Position numbers and translations under genes: made by a program. Positions 1 to 7,434 of a stretch of DNA of 64,000 bases are shown here, one piece after another. Source of the stretch: Pedobacter cryoconitis. GTDB taxonomy: Bacteria > Bacteroidota > Bacteroidia > Sphingobacteriales > Sphingobacteriaceae. The stretch is from positions 124,001-188,000 of the forward strand of contig JAAAFW010000015.1 in the NCBI GenBank assembly GCA_019352875.1, written 5' to 3'. Within the stretch, counting starts at the first letter, position 1. The number at the start of each line of letters is the position of its first letter. The notes below the pieces were generated by a model. That model was not told where the DNA came from, did not search any database, and saw only the letters and a program-made list of their open reading frames with translations.

Positions 1-1
1 C

Positions 2-649
2 CATATCGTCGTGACCGAAAAATTTGTGCTTCGTGTGTCTGACAAGCTTCCCCTGGAAAAAGTTGCCCCGCTTTTATGTGCTGGTATTACAACTTATTCT
101 CCATTGAAACACTGGAATGTGAAAAAAGGAGACAAACTTGCAGTCGTTGGGCTGGGAGGGCTTGGTCACATGGCTGTTAAAATCGCAGCTTCAATGGGGG
201 CTGAAGTTACAGTTTTAAGCCGGTCGAAAGGCAAGGAAAAGGATGCACAGCAACTTGGTGCACATCATTTTGAATTGACAACCGATCCTGAAAACATGAA
301 AAAACTGGCCAATAGTTTCAACTTTATTATTGATACGGTTTCTGCTGAACACGATTATAACGAATACCTGTCCTTACTGAAAACTAACGGCGTGATGGTA
401 TTATTGGGTGTACCGCCTACTCCGGCCGACGTACATGCCTTTCAATTAATTGGCGGCAGAAGAAGTCTGGTAGGGTCGCTGGTTGGAGGGATCAGGGAAA
501 CTCAGGAAATGCTGGATTACTGTGCTGAACACCAGATTACTTCAGATGTGGAAATGATAAATATAGATCAGATCAATGAAGCGTATGAAAGAACACTTAA
601 AGGGGATGTCCATTATCGATTTGTAATTGATATGGCCTCGCTAAACTAA
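2..649 (+). CDS. Zinc-type NAD(P)-dependent alcohol dehydrogenase, 3' part
   Basis: C-terminal 215 residues of a medium-chain zinc alcohol dehydrogenase; the reading frame is open to the window edge, so the N-terminal catalytic-zinc part lies upstream. The Rossmann glycine motif GLGGLGHMAVKIA and the preceding LLCAGITTYSPLKHW segment fit the YahK/cinnamyl-alcohol-dehydrogenase branch, which reduces aldehydes with NADPH in the cytoplasm. The later VLLGVPP and GSLVGGIRETQEMLDYCAEH segments are also typical of that branch. A GTG at 11 is only an internal valine codon. The gene ends before a strong hairpin shared with the convergent phosphodiesterase gene. The family call is firm; the substrate cannot be told. 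Confidence 0.9.
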   Translation, partial: HIVVTEKFVLRVSDKLPLEKVAPLLCAGITTYSPLKHWNVKKGDKLAVVGLGGLGHMAVKIAASMGAEVTVLSRSKGKEKDAQQLGAHHFELTTDPENMKKLANSFNFIIDTVSAEHDYNEYLSLLKTNGVMVLLGVPPTPADVHAFQLIGGRRSLVGSLVGGIRETQEMLDYCAEHQITSDVEMINIDQINEAYERTLKGDVHYRFVIDMASLN

Positions 650-674
650 TCTGGTCTTCGGATCTTATCTTATG

Positions 675-716
675 AAAAAATGCAGCTTACCATATGGTGA
701 GCTGCATTTTTTTTAT
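675..716. terminator. Bidirectional hairpin terminator
   Basis: A-run, stem TGCAGCTTACC / GGTGAGCTGCA (one wobble pair), then a T-run. It sits between the convergent alcohol dehydrogenase and phosphodiesterase genes and has a U-tract on either strand, so it can serve both. Confidence 0.85.
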
Positions 717-749
717 TACCGATTGATTTTTTATTACGCTGATTGATGA

Positions 750-1778
750 TTATTTTACTTTTTCAAAAAGGAGTTCCGGCTCGTTGGTTGTAATGTAATC
801 TGCACCTGTTTTGAGCATCTCATCCATAACTGCGGAATCGTTTACTGTCCAGACGTTGATCGCCAGGTGATGGGCTTTTGCAGATTTAACCCAGTCCGGG
901 TTCTTCTGCAGAACCGAATAGTGGTAATCCAGTCCGAAGAAATGATCTGCAGCAAGTTCTTCCGGAGATTTATCGCCTTTTAAGTAAGATACTTTTGCAT
1001 ACGGTGCAAGTTTAATGACCTCTTTGCAAGCCTCATAATCGAAACTGATATACTCCACCCAGGCCTCAGCCTTAAGTTTTCTAACTAATTTCAATACTTC
1101 GTGTGTGAGCTGGATCGCGCGTTCAGGACTAACTACCGACGGTTTGATCTCGAGGATTAATTTGGTGGTTTGCTGGCTCATACCTGCCTTCAGGAAATTC
1201 TCCAGCTGAGGCAATGGTTCGCCGTCTTTCAAGCGGACAGTGTTCAGTTTGGCAGCATCACTTTTTTCCATTGATACGCCTTGTATTTCAGGATCGTGGT
1301 TAACGAAAATTACACCGTCAGCAGATAAATGTACATCAAATTCTGATCCGTAGCATCCTAATTTTACGGCTTCTTTTAATGCTGCAATAGAGTTCTCGGG
1401 TGTTGCCGTTTTTTTCCAGGCACCACGGTGCGCGATTACCTTATTACGGTTAAACTCATCTGCCAGCAAGGTGTAGTTTTCTGTATACTGCTGACTGCCA
1501 TTACCGGCTGTGATTGAGATTTCGAGGTTTTTAGGGTTCTTTTTAAGTACGGCGCTTTTTACGGTGATCTCTCCTGACTTATTCGTCTCGACTGCGTTTG
1601 CATCCCGGCCACTGATTTTAAATTGTTTTAATGGCTTACCATCGGCTGTCATCACGTGACCGATGCTGGCCTGCTTGTCGGAATAGGTGTACCCGGTTAA
1701 ATAAATCATAGGCTGTTGTGCAAATGTAAAAGACACGGCTGCTAATTGGAATGCTAATACGGATAGAATCTTTTTCAT
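750..1778 (-). CDS. Exported glycerophosphodiester phosphodiesterase
   Basis: A 342-residue protein with a Sec signal peptide (cleavage near residue 20, after TFA). Residues about 25-110 form an N-terminal extension I do not recognise, probably a beta-sandwich. The GDPD TIM-barrel starts at HRGAW (His117) with PENS, the EFDVHLSADG acidic metal-binding motif and NHDP. The C-terminal AINVWTVND and GADYITTNEP motifs complete the fold. The enzyme should hydrolyse glycerophosphodiesters to glycerol 3-phosphate and an alcohol in the periplasm, supplying phosphate or glycerol. It is transcribed away from copA; the leader holds a long inverted repeat at 1804-1841. Confidence 0.9.
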   Translation of the reverse strand: MKKILSVLAFQLAAVSFTFAQQPMIYLTGYTYSDKQASIGHVMTADGKPLKQFKISGRDANAVETNKSGEITVKSAVLKKNPKNLEISITAGNGSQQYTENYTLLADEFNRNKVIAHRGAWKKTATPENSIAALKEAVKLGCYGSEFDVHLSADGVIFVNHDPEIQGVSMEKSDAAKLNTVRLKDGEPLPQLENFLKAGMSQQTTKLILEIKPSVVSPERAIQLTHEVLKLVRKLKAEAWVEYISFDYEACKEVIKLAPYAKVSYLKGDKSPEELAADHFFGLDYHYSVLQKNPDWVKSAKAHHLAINVWTVNDSAVMDEMLKTGADYITTNEPELLFEKVK

Positions 1779-1803
1779 AGAACTAAATTAAACAAATGGA
1801 TTA

Positions 1804-1841
1804 AATTTAGTGCCTCTGTAAGACTAAAGAGACACTAAATT
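1804..1841. repeat. Inverted repeat in the phosphodiesterase leader
   Basis: Arms AATTTAGTG-c-CTCT and AGAG-a-CACTAAATT are 14 bases each with a single C/A mismatch and a 10-base loop. It lies between the start codon of the minus-strand phosphodiesterase and a TAGTTTTG box (minus strand, 1843-1850), at or just after the expected transcription start. It could be an operator or a leader hairpin. Confidence 0.5.
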
Positions 1842-1842
1842 G

Positions 1843-1850
1843 CAAAACTA
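1843..1850 (-). promoter_or_regulatory. Putative -7 box for the phosphodiesterase gene
   Basis: On the minus strand this reads TAGTTTTG, matching the Bacteroidetes TAnnTTTG -7 consensus. No clear TTTG -33 element is seen at 19-21 bases, so the call is tentative. Confidence 0.3.
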
Positions 1851-1957
1851 AAGGGTCTGTATAAGCTGTAAAGCATTTCTATATTAACAAATCGTTTATA
1901 AACAGAATTATGAAAGTTTAAAGTCAAATCCTGTAATTTATTCCCTAACCGGGCACC

Positions 1958-1965
1958 TATCTTTG
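1958..1965 (+). promoter_or_regulatory. Putative -7 box of the copper operon
   Basis: TATCTTTG matches TAnnTTTG. Its end is only 9 bases before the ATG at 1975, which would place the transcription start within a few bases of the start codon. No good -33 TTG is seen. Confidence 0.4.
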
Positions 1966-1974
1966 TAGAAACAA

Positions 1975-4212
1975 ATGAATATGACAACAGCAAATTCTAT
2001 AGAAACCCTTTCTTTACCAGTATTGGGAATGACTTGTGCGGGTTGTGCAGTGAGCGTTCAGTCTATGCTTGCTGAGCAGCCGGGAATATCGAGCGCGGAG
2101 GTTAATTATGCTACTCAGGAAGTAACAGTTGCTTATAATTCCGGAATTATACAGCCGGAACAGTTTAAAAAAGTATTACAATCTGTCGGTTATGATCTGA
2201 TTCTTGATCAGGTCTCAGGAAAGGAACAACAACAGGATATTCAGCGTGAACAATTTCAGGCTTTAAAAAAACGTACAATTTATGCGGCCGCTTTAACCTT
2301 ACCAGTCGTTATACTGGGGATGTTTTTGATGGATATGCCTAATGCAAATTATATAATGCTTGTTTTTACTGCTCCGGTTTTATTTGTATTTGGCAGGAAC
2401 TTCTTTATCAATGCTTATAAACAAGCCAGGCATGGGAAAGCAAACATGGATAGTCTGGTTGCACTGAGTACCGGTATCGCATTTCTTTTCAGTTTGTTCA
2501 ACACTTTTTATCCTGGATTCTGGCACAGTAGAGGTATGCACCCGCACGTTTATTATGAGGCAGCTGCAGTGGTGATTGTTTTTATCATGCTTGGTAAATT
2601 GCTGGAAGAAAATGCGAAATCTAATACCTCATCTGCCATTAAAAAATTGATCGGTCTGCAACCGCAGACGGTCGTTCTGATTGACAGTAATGGTCACGAG
2701 CAGGAAATTCCGGTCTCGGCAGTTAAACAAGGTGATATATTGCGCGTTAAGCCGGGGGACAAGATTCCGGTTGACGGAAAAGTATCTTCTGGAAATTCTT
2801 ATGTTGATGAAAGTATGATCAGCGGTGAACCGGTAGCTGTATTCAAAGAAGAAGGCAAGCAGGTTTTTGCAGGTACGATTAACCAGAATGGAAGTTTTCA
2901 GTTTATAGCTGAAAAGGTAGGTGCCGAAACTTTGCTTGCACAGATTATTAAAATGGTGCAGCAGGCTCAGGGTTCTAAAGCACCGGTTCAAAAGCTAGTC
3001 GACAAAATTGCCGGCATTTTTGTTCCGGTAGTCCTATTCATCGCGGTCTGTACGCTGGGAGCCTGGTTAATTTTCGGCGGAGAGTATAAACTCAGTCAGG
3101 GCTTACTCGCTATGGTCACTGTGCTGGTTATTGCCTGTCCATGTGCATTGGGGCTGGCGACGCCGACCGCTATCATGGTAGGGATAGGAAGAGGGGCTGA
3201 AAATGGCATTCTGATTAAAGATGCTGAAGCTTTGGAGTCAGGTCACAAAATTGACACACTTATTCTGGATAAAACGGGCACAATTACATTGGGCAAGCCT
3301 TTAGTTACGGATGTTAAAATTTCTGATAATCAGGTAGTAAATTCAGATATTTTGCTTGGTATTCTTCTGGCGGCAGAGCAGCAATCGGAACATCCGCTTG
3401 CAAATGCAATTGTTACCGATCTGCGTAATAAAAAAGTTGTTTCGGCGACTGTGACCGGCTTTAAAAGTATTACGGGAAAAGGTGTGGAGATTGTTGCTAA
3501 TGGTCTGAAATATACTGTGGGAAGTCATAAGATTTTAATACCCGGCATGCAGATCCCTGAAGAACTGCAGACTGCCGTAAACAGATATCAGACCGAAGCG
3601 GCAACAGTAATTTATCTGCATAATGGCCAGGAATTATTACTCGTGCTGGCTGTTGCAGACCAACTGAAGGAGGGAGCTGCCGATGCGATCACTTTATTAA
3701 GAAACCAGGGAATCGAAATTCATATGCTCACCGGAGATAATGCATTTACGGCTGGAGCTATCGCAAAGATGGCCGGTATTACCCATTTCCAGGCAGATCT
3801 GATGCCCTCCGATAAGGCAGACTTCGTAAGAAAGTTGCAAAAGGAAGGTCGCATCGTTGGAATGGCTGGTGATGGAATCAATGATAGCGAAGCGCTTGCA
3901 CAGGCAGATCTTTCAATAGCTATGGCACAAGGTTCGGCTATTGCGATTGACGTGGCTAAGCTGACTATAATTTCCTCAGACCTGCGCCAGATTCCTAAAG
4001 CACTGAAGTTATCGGGCGCAACAGTAAGAACAATTAAACAGAATCTATTCTGGGCATTTATTTACAATTTGATTGGCATACCTTTGGCTGCTGGTATTTT
4101 ATATCCCTTTAATGGCTTTTTGCTCAATCCGATGATTGCAGGAGCTGCAATGGCACTGAGCTCGGTTTCTGTTGTCGCCAACAGTCTCCGTCTAAAATTA
4201 GTTAAACTTTAA
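1975..4212 (+). CDS. copA: Copper-translocating P1B-type ATPase
   Basis: A 745-residue heavy-metal P-type ATPase that exports Cu(I) from the cytoplasm. One N-terminal HMA domain carries GMTCAGC (Cys21, Cys24). The transmembrane metal site is CPC (388-390) in IACPCALGLATPT, which marks a copper or silver pump. The phosphorylation motif DKTGT is at 432-436, with the SEHPLANAI histidine-proline motif, MLTGDN and the GDGINDSEAL hinge after it. Eight membrane segments are expected. It leads an operon with a chaperone (12 bases downstream) and an AraC-type regulator. A second ATG at 1981 could also be used. Confidence 0.96.
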   Translation: MNMTTANSIETLSLPVLGMTCAGCAVSVQSMLAEQPGISSAEVNYATQEVTVAYNSGIIQPEQFKKVLQSVGYDLILDQVSGKEQQQDIQREQFQALKKRTIYAAALTLPVVILGMFLMDMPNANYIMLVFTAPVLFVFGRNFFINAYKQARHGKANMDSLVALSTGIAFLFSLFNTFYPGFWHSRGMHPHVYYEAAAVVIVFIMLGKLLEENAKSNTSSAIKKLIGLQPQTVVLIDSNGHEQEIPVSAVKQGDILRVKPGDKIPVDGKVSSGNSYVDESMISGEPVAVFKEEGKQVFAGTINQNGSFQFIAEKVGAETLLAQIIKMVQQAQGSKAPVQKLVDKIAGIFVPVVLFIAVCTLGAWLIFGGEYKLSQGLLAMVTVLVIACPCALGLATPTAIMVGIGRGAENGILIKDAEALESGHKIDTLILDKTGTITLGKPLVTDVKISDNQVVNSDILLGILLAAEQQSEHPLANAIVTDLRNKKVVSATVTGFKSITGKGVEIVANGLKYTVGSHKILIPGMQIPEELQTAVNRYQTEAATVIYLHNGQELLLVLAVADQLKEGAADAITLLRNQGIEIHMLTGDNAFTAGAIAKMAGITHFQADLMPSDKADFVRKLQKEGRIVGMAGDGINDSEALAQADLSIAMAQGSAIAIDVAKLTIISSDLRQIPKALKLSGATVRTIKQNLFWAFIYNLIGIPLAAGILYPFNGFLLNPMIAGAAMALSSVSVVANSLRLKLVKL

Positions 4213-4223
4213 ATTCAAGAAAA

Positions 4224-4436
4224 ATGGAAACATTACAATTCAAAACAAATATTAAATGCGGTGGATGTATCGCAACTGTTAAACCTCATCTGGATCAGCT
4301 AGCTGGTGTGAAAAGTTGGGAAGTAGATACACTTGCAGCTGATAAAATCCTCACTGTAGAAGCTGCAGATGCTGTTAAAGAGTCTGATATAATAAATACC
4401 CTGAGTACTGCGGGTTTCAACGCGGAAAGAATCTGA
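4224..4436 (+). CDS. Heavy-metal-associated domain protein, likely copper chaperone
   Basis: A 70-residue single HMA domain with the metal-binding CxxC in IKCGGCIATV near the N terminus and the usual ferredoxin-like length. It probably carries Cu(I) in the cytoplasm and hands it to the pump encoded just upstream. The regulator gene follows after a single base, so the three genes should be one transcript. Family certain; the copper specificity rests on the neighbours. Confidence 0.92.
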   Translation: METLQFKTNIKCGGCIATVKPHLDQLAGVKSWEVDTLAADKILTVEAADAVKESDIINTLSTAGFNAERI

Positions 4437-4437
4437 T

Positions 4438-5004
4438 ATGCAGCTCCATATTAAAAATATGGTTTGTGACCGTTGTATCCTGATTGTAGGACAACAACTT
4501 AAACAGCTTGGTTTTGAAATTGAGCAGATTTCACTCGGACTTGTGAATGTTGAGCCTGAACCAGATCAGGAGCAGCGTCTGCAGATCGCCTCTGCTATGC
4601 AGGTGCTCGGTTTCGAACTGATTGATAAAGAGAAGGACAAGTTAACCGAACAAATCAAAAATCAGGTGATTTCGATCATTCATCAAAGTCCCTTAAGTGA
4701 GTTGAAGCAAAGTCCTGCCCAACTGGTAGCAGAGCGTCTCAACAAGGATTATGCTTATTTGAGCAGGTTGTTTTCTGAGATAGAAGGGATTACTATTGAA
4801 AAATATATCATCCAGCAGAAAGTTGAGAAAGTTAAAGAACTGCTCGAATATGGTGAATACAATCTTAGTGAGATAGCTTTTCAGATGGGTTATAGCAGCA
4901 GTGCACACCTTTCGACTCAGTTTAAAACTGTAACGGGTCTGAGCCCAAGTAAATACAAAGCGTCGCCGCCAGGTAAACGTAAACCTCTTGATCAGGTGAT
5001 TTAA
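4438..5004 (+). CDS. AraC-family regulator with N-terminal HMA-like metal domain
   Basis: A 188-residue fusion. Residues 1-65 resemble a degenerate HMA domain with MVCDRC (a CxxC) near the N terminus. Residues about 85-175 are a two-helix-turn-helix AraC domain (YAYLSRLFSEIEGITIEKY, then LSEIAFQMGYSSSAHLSTQFK and GLSPSKYK). Linking a CxxC metal module directly to an AraC DNA-binding domain suggests a cytoplasmic copper-responsive activator of its own operon. The gene starts one base after the chaperone stop and is followed by a strong terminator. The domain calls are firm; metal sensing is inferred. Confidence 0.88.
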   Translation: MQLHIKNMVCDRCILIVGQQLKQLGFEIEQISLGLVNVEPEPDQEQRLQIASAMQVLGFELIDKEKDKLTEQIKNQVISIIHQSPLSELKQSPAQLVAERLNKDYAYLSRLFSEIEGITIEKYIIQQKVEKVKELLEYGEYNLSEIAFQMGYSSSAHLSTQFKTVTGLSPSKYKASPPGKRKPLDQVI

Positions 5005-5039
5005 GCACAAAAACCGGCATTATTTGCCGGTTTTTGTGC
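5005..5039 (+). terminator. Terminator of the copper operon
   Basis: Perfect 15-base-pair stem (GCACAAAAACCGGCA and its complement) around the loop TTATT, beginning directly after the regulator stop codon; the descending arm includes five T. Confidence 0.85.
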
Positions 5040-5171
5040 TTTTAGTCTTCTAATATCCTGTTGTATAAAGTGATTAAGCCCATTTTTATAAATTTTTCCG
5101 ACATTTTTCCAAATTGATTGTTGTAACAAGGGGCAGGGAATAAACCCGGTTAGCCTTCAAATCAATAGTCC

Positions 5172-6545
5172 ATGAATAAATTTGATGCGATTGTAATCGG
5201 GGCGGGGCAGGCGGGTGTTCCGCTTGCCAAGAAATTGGCCGGTGCAGGCTGGAAGACCGCTTTGATAGAAAAAAGAGCAATAGGCGGCACATGTATAAAT
5301 GATGGATGTACGCCAACTAAAACCATGATTGCTTCAGCGAGAATGGCTTATTTGGCTGGGAGGAGTGATGAGCTTGGTATCCATATACCTGAATATAAGG
5401 TTGATTTTAAAGCGATCATGAATCGGAAATCGACTATTGTGCAGCAGTTCCGTGAAGGGGCAACTAAAGGTTTGGAGGAAACCAGGAACCTCACACTCGT
5501 TTATGGTACTGCCAGATTTGTCGATCCTCACACACTTTATGTGGATATGAACGACGGTTCTTTCGAAAACTATACAGCAAAAAAGATTTTTATTAATACA
5601 GGTTGTACTCCATTTCTACCAGATATTAAAGGTTTGCAGGATGTCCCGTATCTGACTTCCACTACTTTACTTGAAATCAATGAAGTTCCTGAACATTTGC
5701 TGATTATAGGCGCCGGGTATATCGGTCTGGAATTTGCTCAATTGTTTCGCAGATTAGGTGCAAAGGTAACTATTGTAGAGAAATCTGACCGATTGATGCC
5801 GAAAGAAGATGATGATATCTGTGCAGCTATGAGTGAAATTTTCGATCAGGATGGTATTCGCATATGGACTGAAACGCAGGTTCAATCTTTAAGCCTTAAG
5901 TCAGGAAAGGTGCATGCAAAGCTGGAGGGTAAAGGTCCTGCCAGTTTAAGCTGCAGCCACGTGCTTGTTGCCTCCGGCAGAAGCCCCCAGACCGCCACTC
6001 TCGGCCTGGAAAATACCGGGATACAAAGTGATGAAAAAGGGTTTGTTAAAGTCAATACGCGGTTGCAAACGGCCGAACAGCATATTTATGCCTTAGGTGA
6101 CGTGAAGGGTGGCCCGGCTTTTACGCATATTTCGTACAATGACCACCTGGTGATCACAGAAAATCTGCTGAATGGCCGTCATAAAGATATCAGTAAACGT
6201 ATGATTCCTTATTGCATGTTTACAGACCCGCAACTGGGCAGGGTTGGAATGAATGAAAGTCAGGCAAAAGAAGCTGGAATAGACTATCTTGTAGCAAGTA
6301 TCCCCATGAAAAATGTAGCCCGGGCAATTGAGACTGCAGAAACGCGGGGTTTAATGAAAGCGATTATCGATAAAAAGAGCCGTCGTATTTTGGGTGCTGC
6401 TATTATTGGCGAGCAGGGTGGTGAGATTATGACTGTACTGCAAATGGCCATGATGGGAAAGATCACAGCCGATGAGATTAGAAGCGGAATTTTTGCGCAT
6501 CCTTTATATTCGGAGTCTTTGAATAATTTATTTATGTCTGTTTAA
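5172..6545 (+). CDS. FAD-dependent pyridine nucleotide-disulfide oxidoreductase
   Basis: A 457-residue class I flavoprotein disulfide reductase. The FAD-binding GAGQAG is at 10-15, the redox-active pair is GGTCINDGCTPTK (Cys41, Cys46), the NAD(P)H site is IIGAGYIGLEFAQ, and the second FAD motif is IYALGDVKGG. The C-terminal interface ends in FAHPLYSESLNNL with the His-Pro of the family. It resembles mercuric reductases and dihydrolipoyl dehydrogenases but lacks both an N-terminal HMA domain and the C-terminal vicinal cysteines needed for Hg(II). Its stop is 3 bases before the transporter ATPase start, so it is probably co-transcribed with the ergothioneine genes and may reduce a thiol disulfide there. 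The substrate is inference. Confidence 0.85.
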   Translation: MNKFDAIVIGAGQAGVPLAKKLAGAGWKTALIEKRAIGGTCINDGCTPTKTMIASARMAYLAGRSDELGIHIPEYKVDFKAIMNRKSTIVQQFREGATKGLEETRNLTLVYGTARFVDPHTLYVDMNDGSFENYTAKKIFINTGCTPFLPDIKGLQDVPYLTSTTLLEINEVPEHLLIIGAGYIGLEFAQLFRRLGAKVTIVEKSDRLMPKEDDDICAAMSEIFDQDGIRIWTETQVQSLSLKSGKVHAKLEGKGPASLSCSHVLVASGRSPQTATLGLENTGIQSDEKGFVKVNTRLQTAEQHIYALGDVKGGPAFTHISYNDHLVITENLLNGRHKDISKRMIPYCMFTDPQLGRVGMNESQAKEAGIDYLVASIPMKNVARAIETAETRGLMKAIIDKKSRRILGAAIIGEQGGEIMTVLQMAMMGKITADEIRSGIFAHPLYSESLNNLFMSV

Positions 6546-6548
6546 CAA

Positions 6549-7433
6549 ATGATTAAGGTAGAAAACCTAGTTAAATACTTTAATGATGAAGCTGCAGTTA
6601 ATCAAGTCAGTTTTGAAATTGCCGAAGCAGAAAACCTGGTCTTACTGGGTACAAGTGGCTGTGGCAAAACAACAACGCTGAGAATGATTAACCGTTTGCT
6701 GGAGCCCGATAGCGGGCGTGTGTGGATACAGGGTGTTGATACAAGTCTACAGGATCCTTCGAAATTACGAAGGGGTATTGGATATGTATTACAGCATCAT
6801 GGTCTTTTTCCTCATTTTACAGTTGCAGAAAATATTGCTGTTGTGCCAAAGCTTCTGCACTGGAAGGAAGACGCAATCAGAGCACGTACTTTCGAACTGC
6901 TGGAAAAATTGCAGCTGCCTGTACAACTTGCCGGACTTTATCCGCAGAATCTAAGCGGTGGCCAGCAGCAACGCGTAGGACTTGCCCGCTCACTAATGGT
7001 AAATCCGCCTGTTTTGCTTATGGACGAGCCCTTTGGTGCACTCGATGCACTTACACGTAGGGACATCCGCCTGGAATTCCGGCAGCTGGAAGAATTAAAA
7101 AGCAAAACTATCCTGATGGTTACGCATGATGTTCAGGAGGCTTTCGAACTTGGTGACAGGATTTGCCTGATGGATAAGGGTGAAATTCAGCAGATAGGCA
7201 CAGCAATGGAGTTGTTGTTTAAACCTGCAAACGCTTTTGTACGTAGTTTTTTCAATGACCAGCGGACGCAGCTTGAATTCAAAACAGTAATGCTTACTGA
7301 TTTATTTATTGGCGGAAGTGTCCCGGCTAAGGTCTCTGTTTGGGATACTCTGGAAAATCGCTCCGACACCGATGCGGGAATACCGGCATTGTCCGATATT
7401 TTAACTGCTTTTGAAAACTTTAAAAGGAAATAG
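6549..7433 (+). CDS. egtV: ABC transporter ATPase, OpuCA/EgtV-like
   Basis: A 294-residue ATP-binding subunit of the osmoprotectant (OpuC/YehX) importer family. Walker A GTSGCGKTT is at 34-42, the Q-loop lies in GYVLQHHGLFPHFTVAENI, the signature LSGGQ is at 135-139, Walker B is LLMDEP and the H-loop is MVTHD. The CBS-domain pair found in many OpuCA proteins is absent; the last 60 residues are unlike CBS. It is one base upstream of the permease/binding fusion and in one block with egtB and egtD, so ergothioneine is the likely cargo, as for the described EgtUV systems of Streptococcus and Helicobacter. A betaine or choline importer is the alternative. Confidence 0.75.
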   Translation: MIKVENLVKYFNDEAAVNQVSFEIAEAENLVLLGTSGCGKTTTLRMINRLLEPDSGRVWIQGVDTSLQDPSKLRRGIGYVLQHHGLFPHFTVAENIAVVPKLLHWKEDAIRARTFELLEKLQLPVQLAGLYPQNLSGGQQQRVGLARSLMVNPPVLLMDEPFGALDALTRRDIRLEFRQLEELKSKTILMVTHDVQEAFELGDRICLMDKGEIQQIGTAMELLFKPANAFVRSFFNDQRTQLEFKTVMLTDLFIGGSVPAKVSVWDTLENRSDTDAGIPALSDILTAFENFKRK

Positions 7434-7434
7434 G

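Noticed and set aside
5172..6545. Mercuric reductase for mercury detoxification
   Set aside because: No HMA domain, no C-terminal vicinal cysteines, and no merR, merT or merP nearby; the neighbours point to thiol metabolism.
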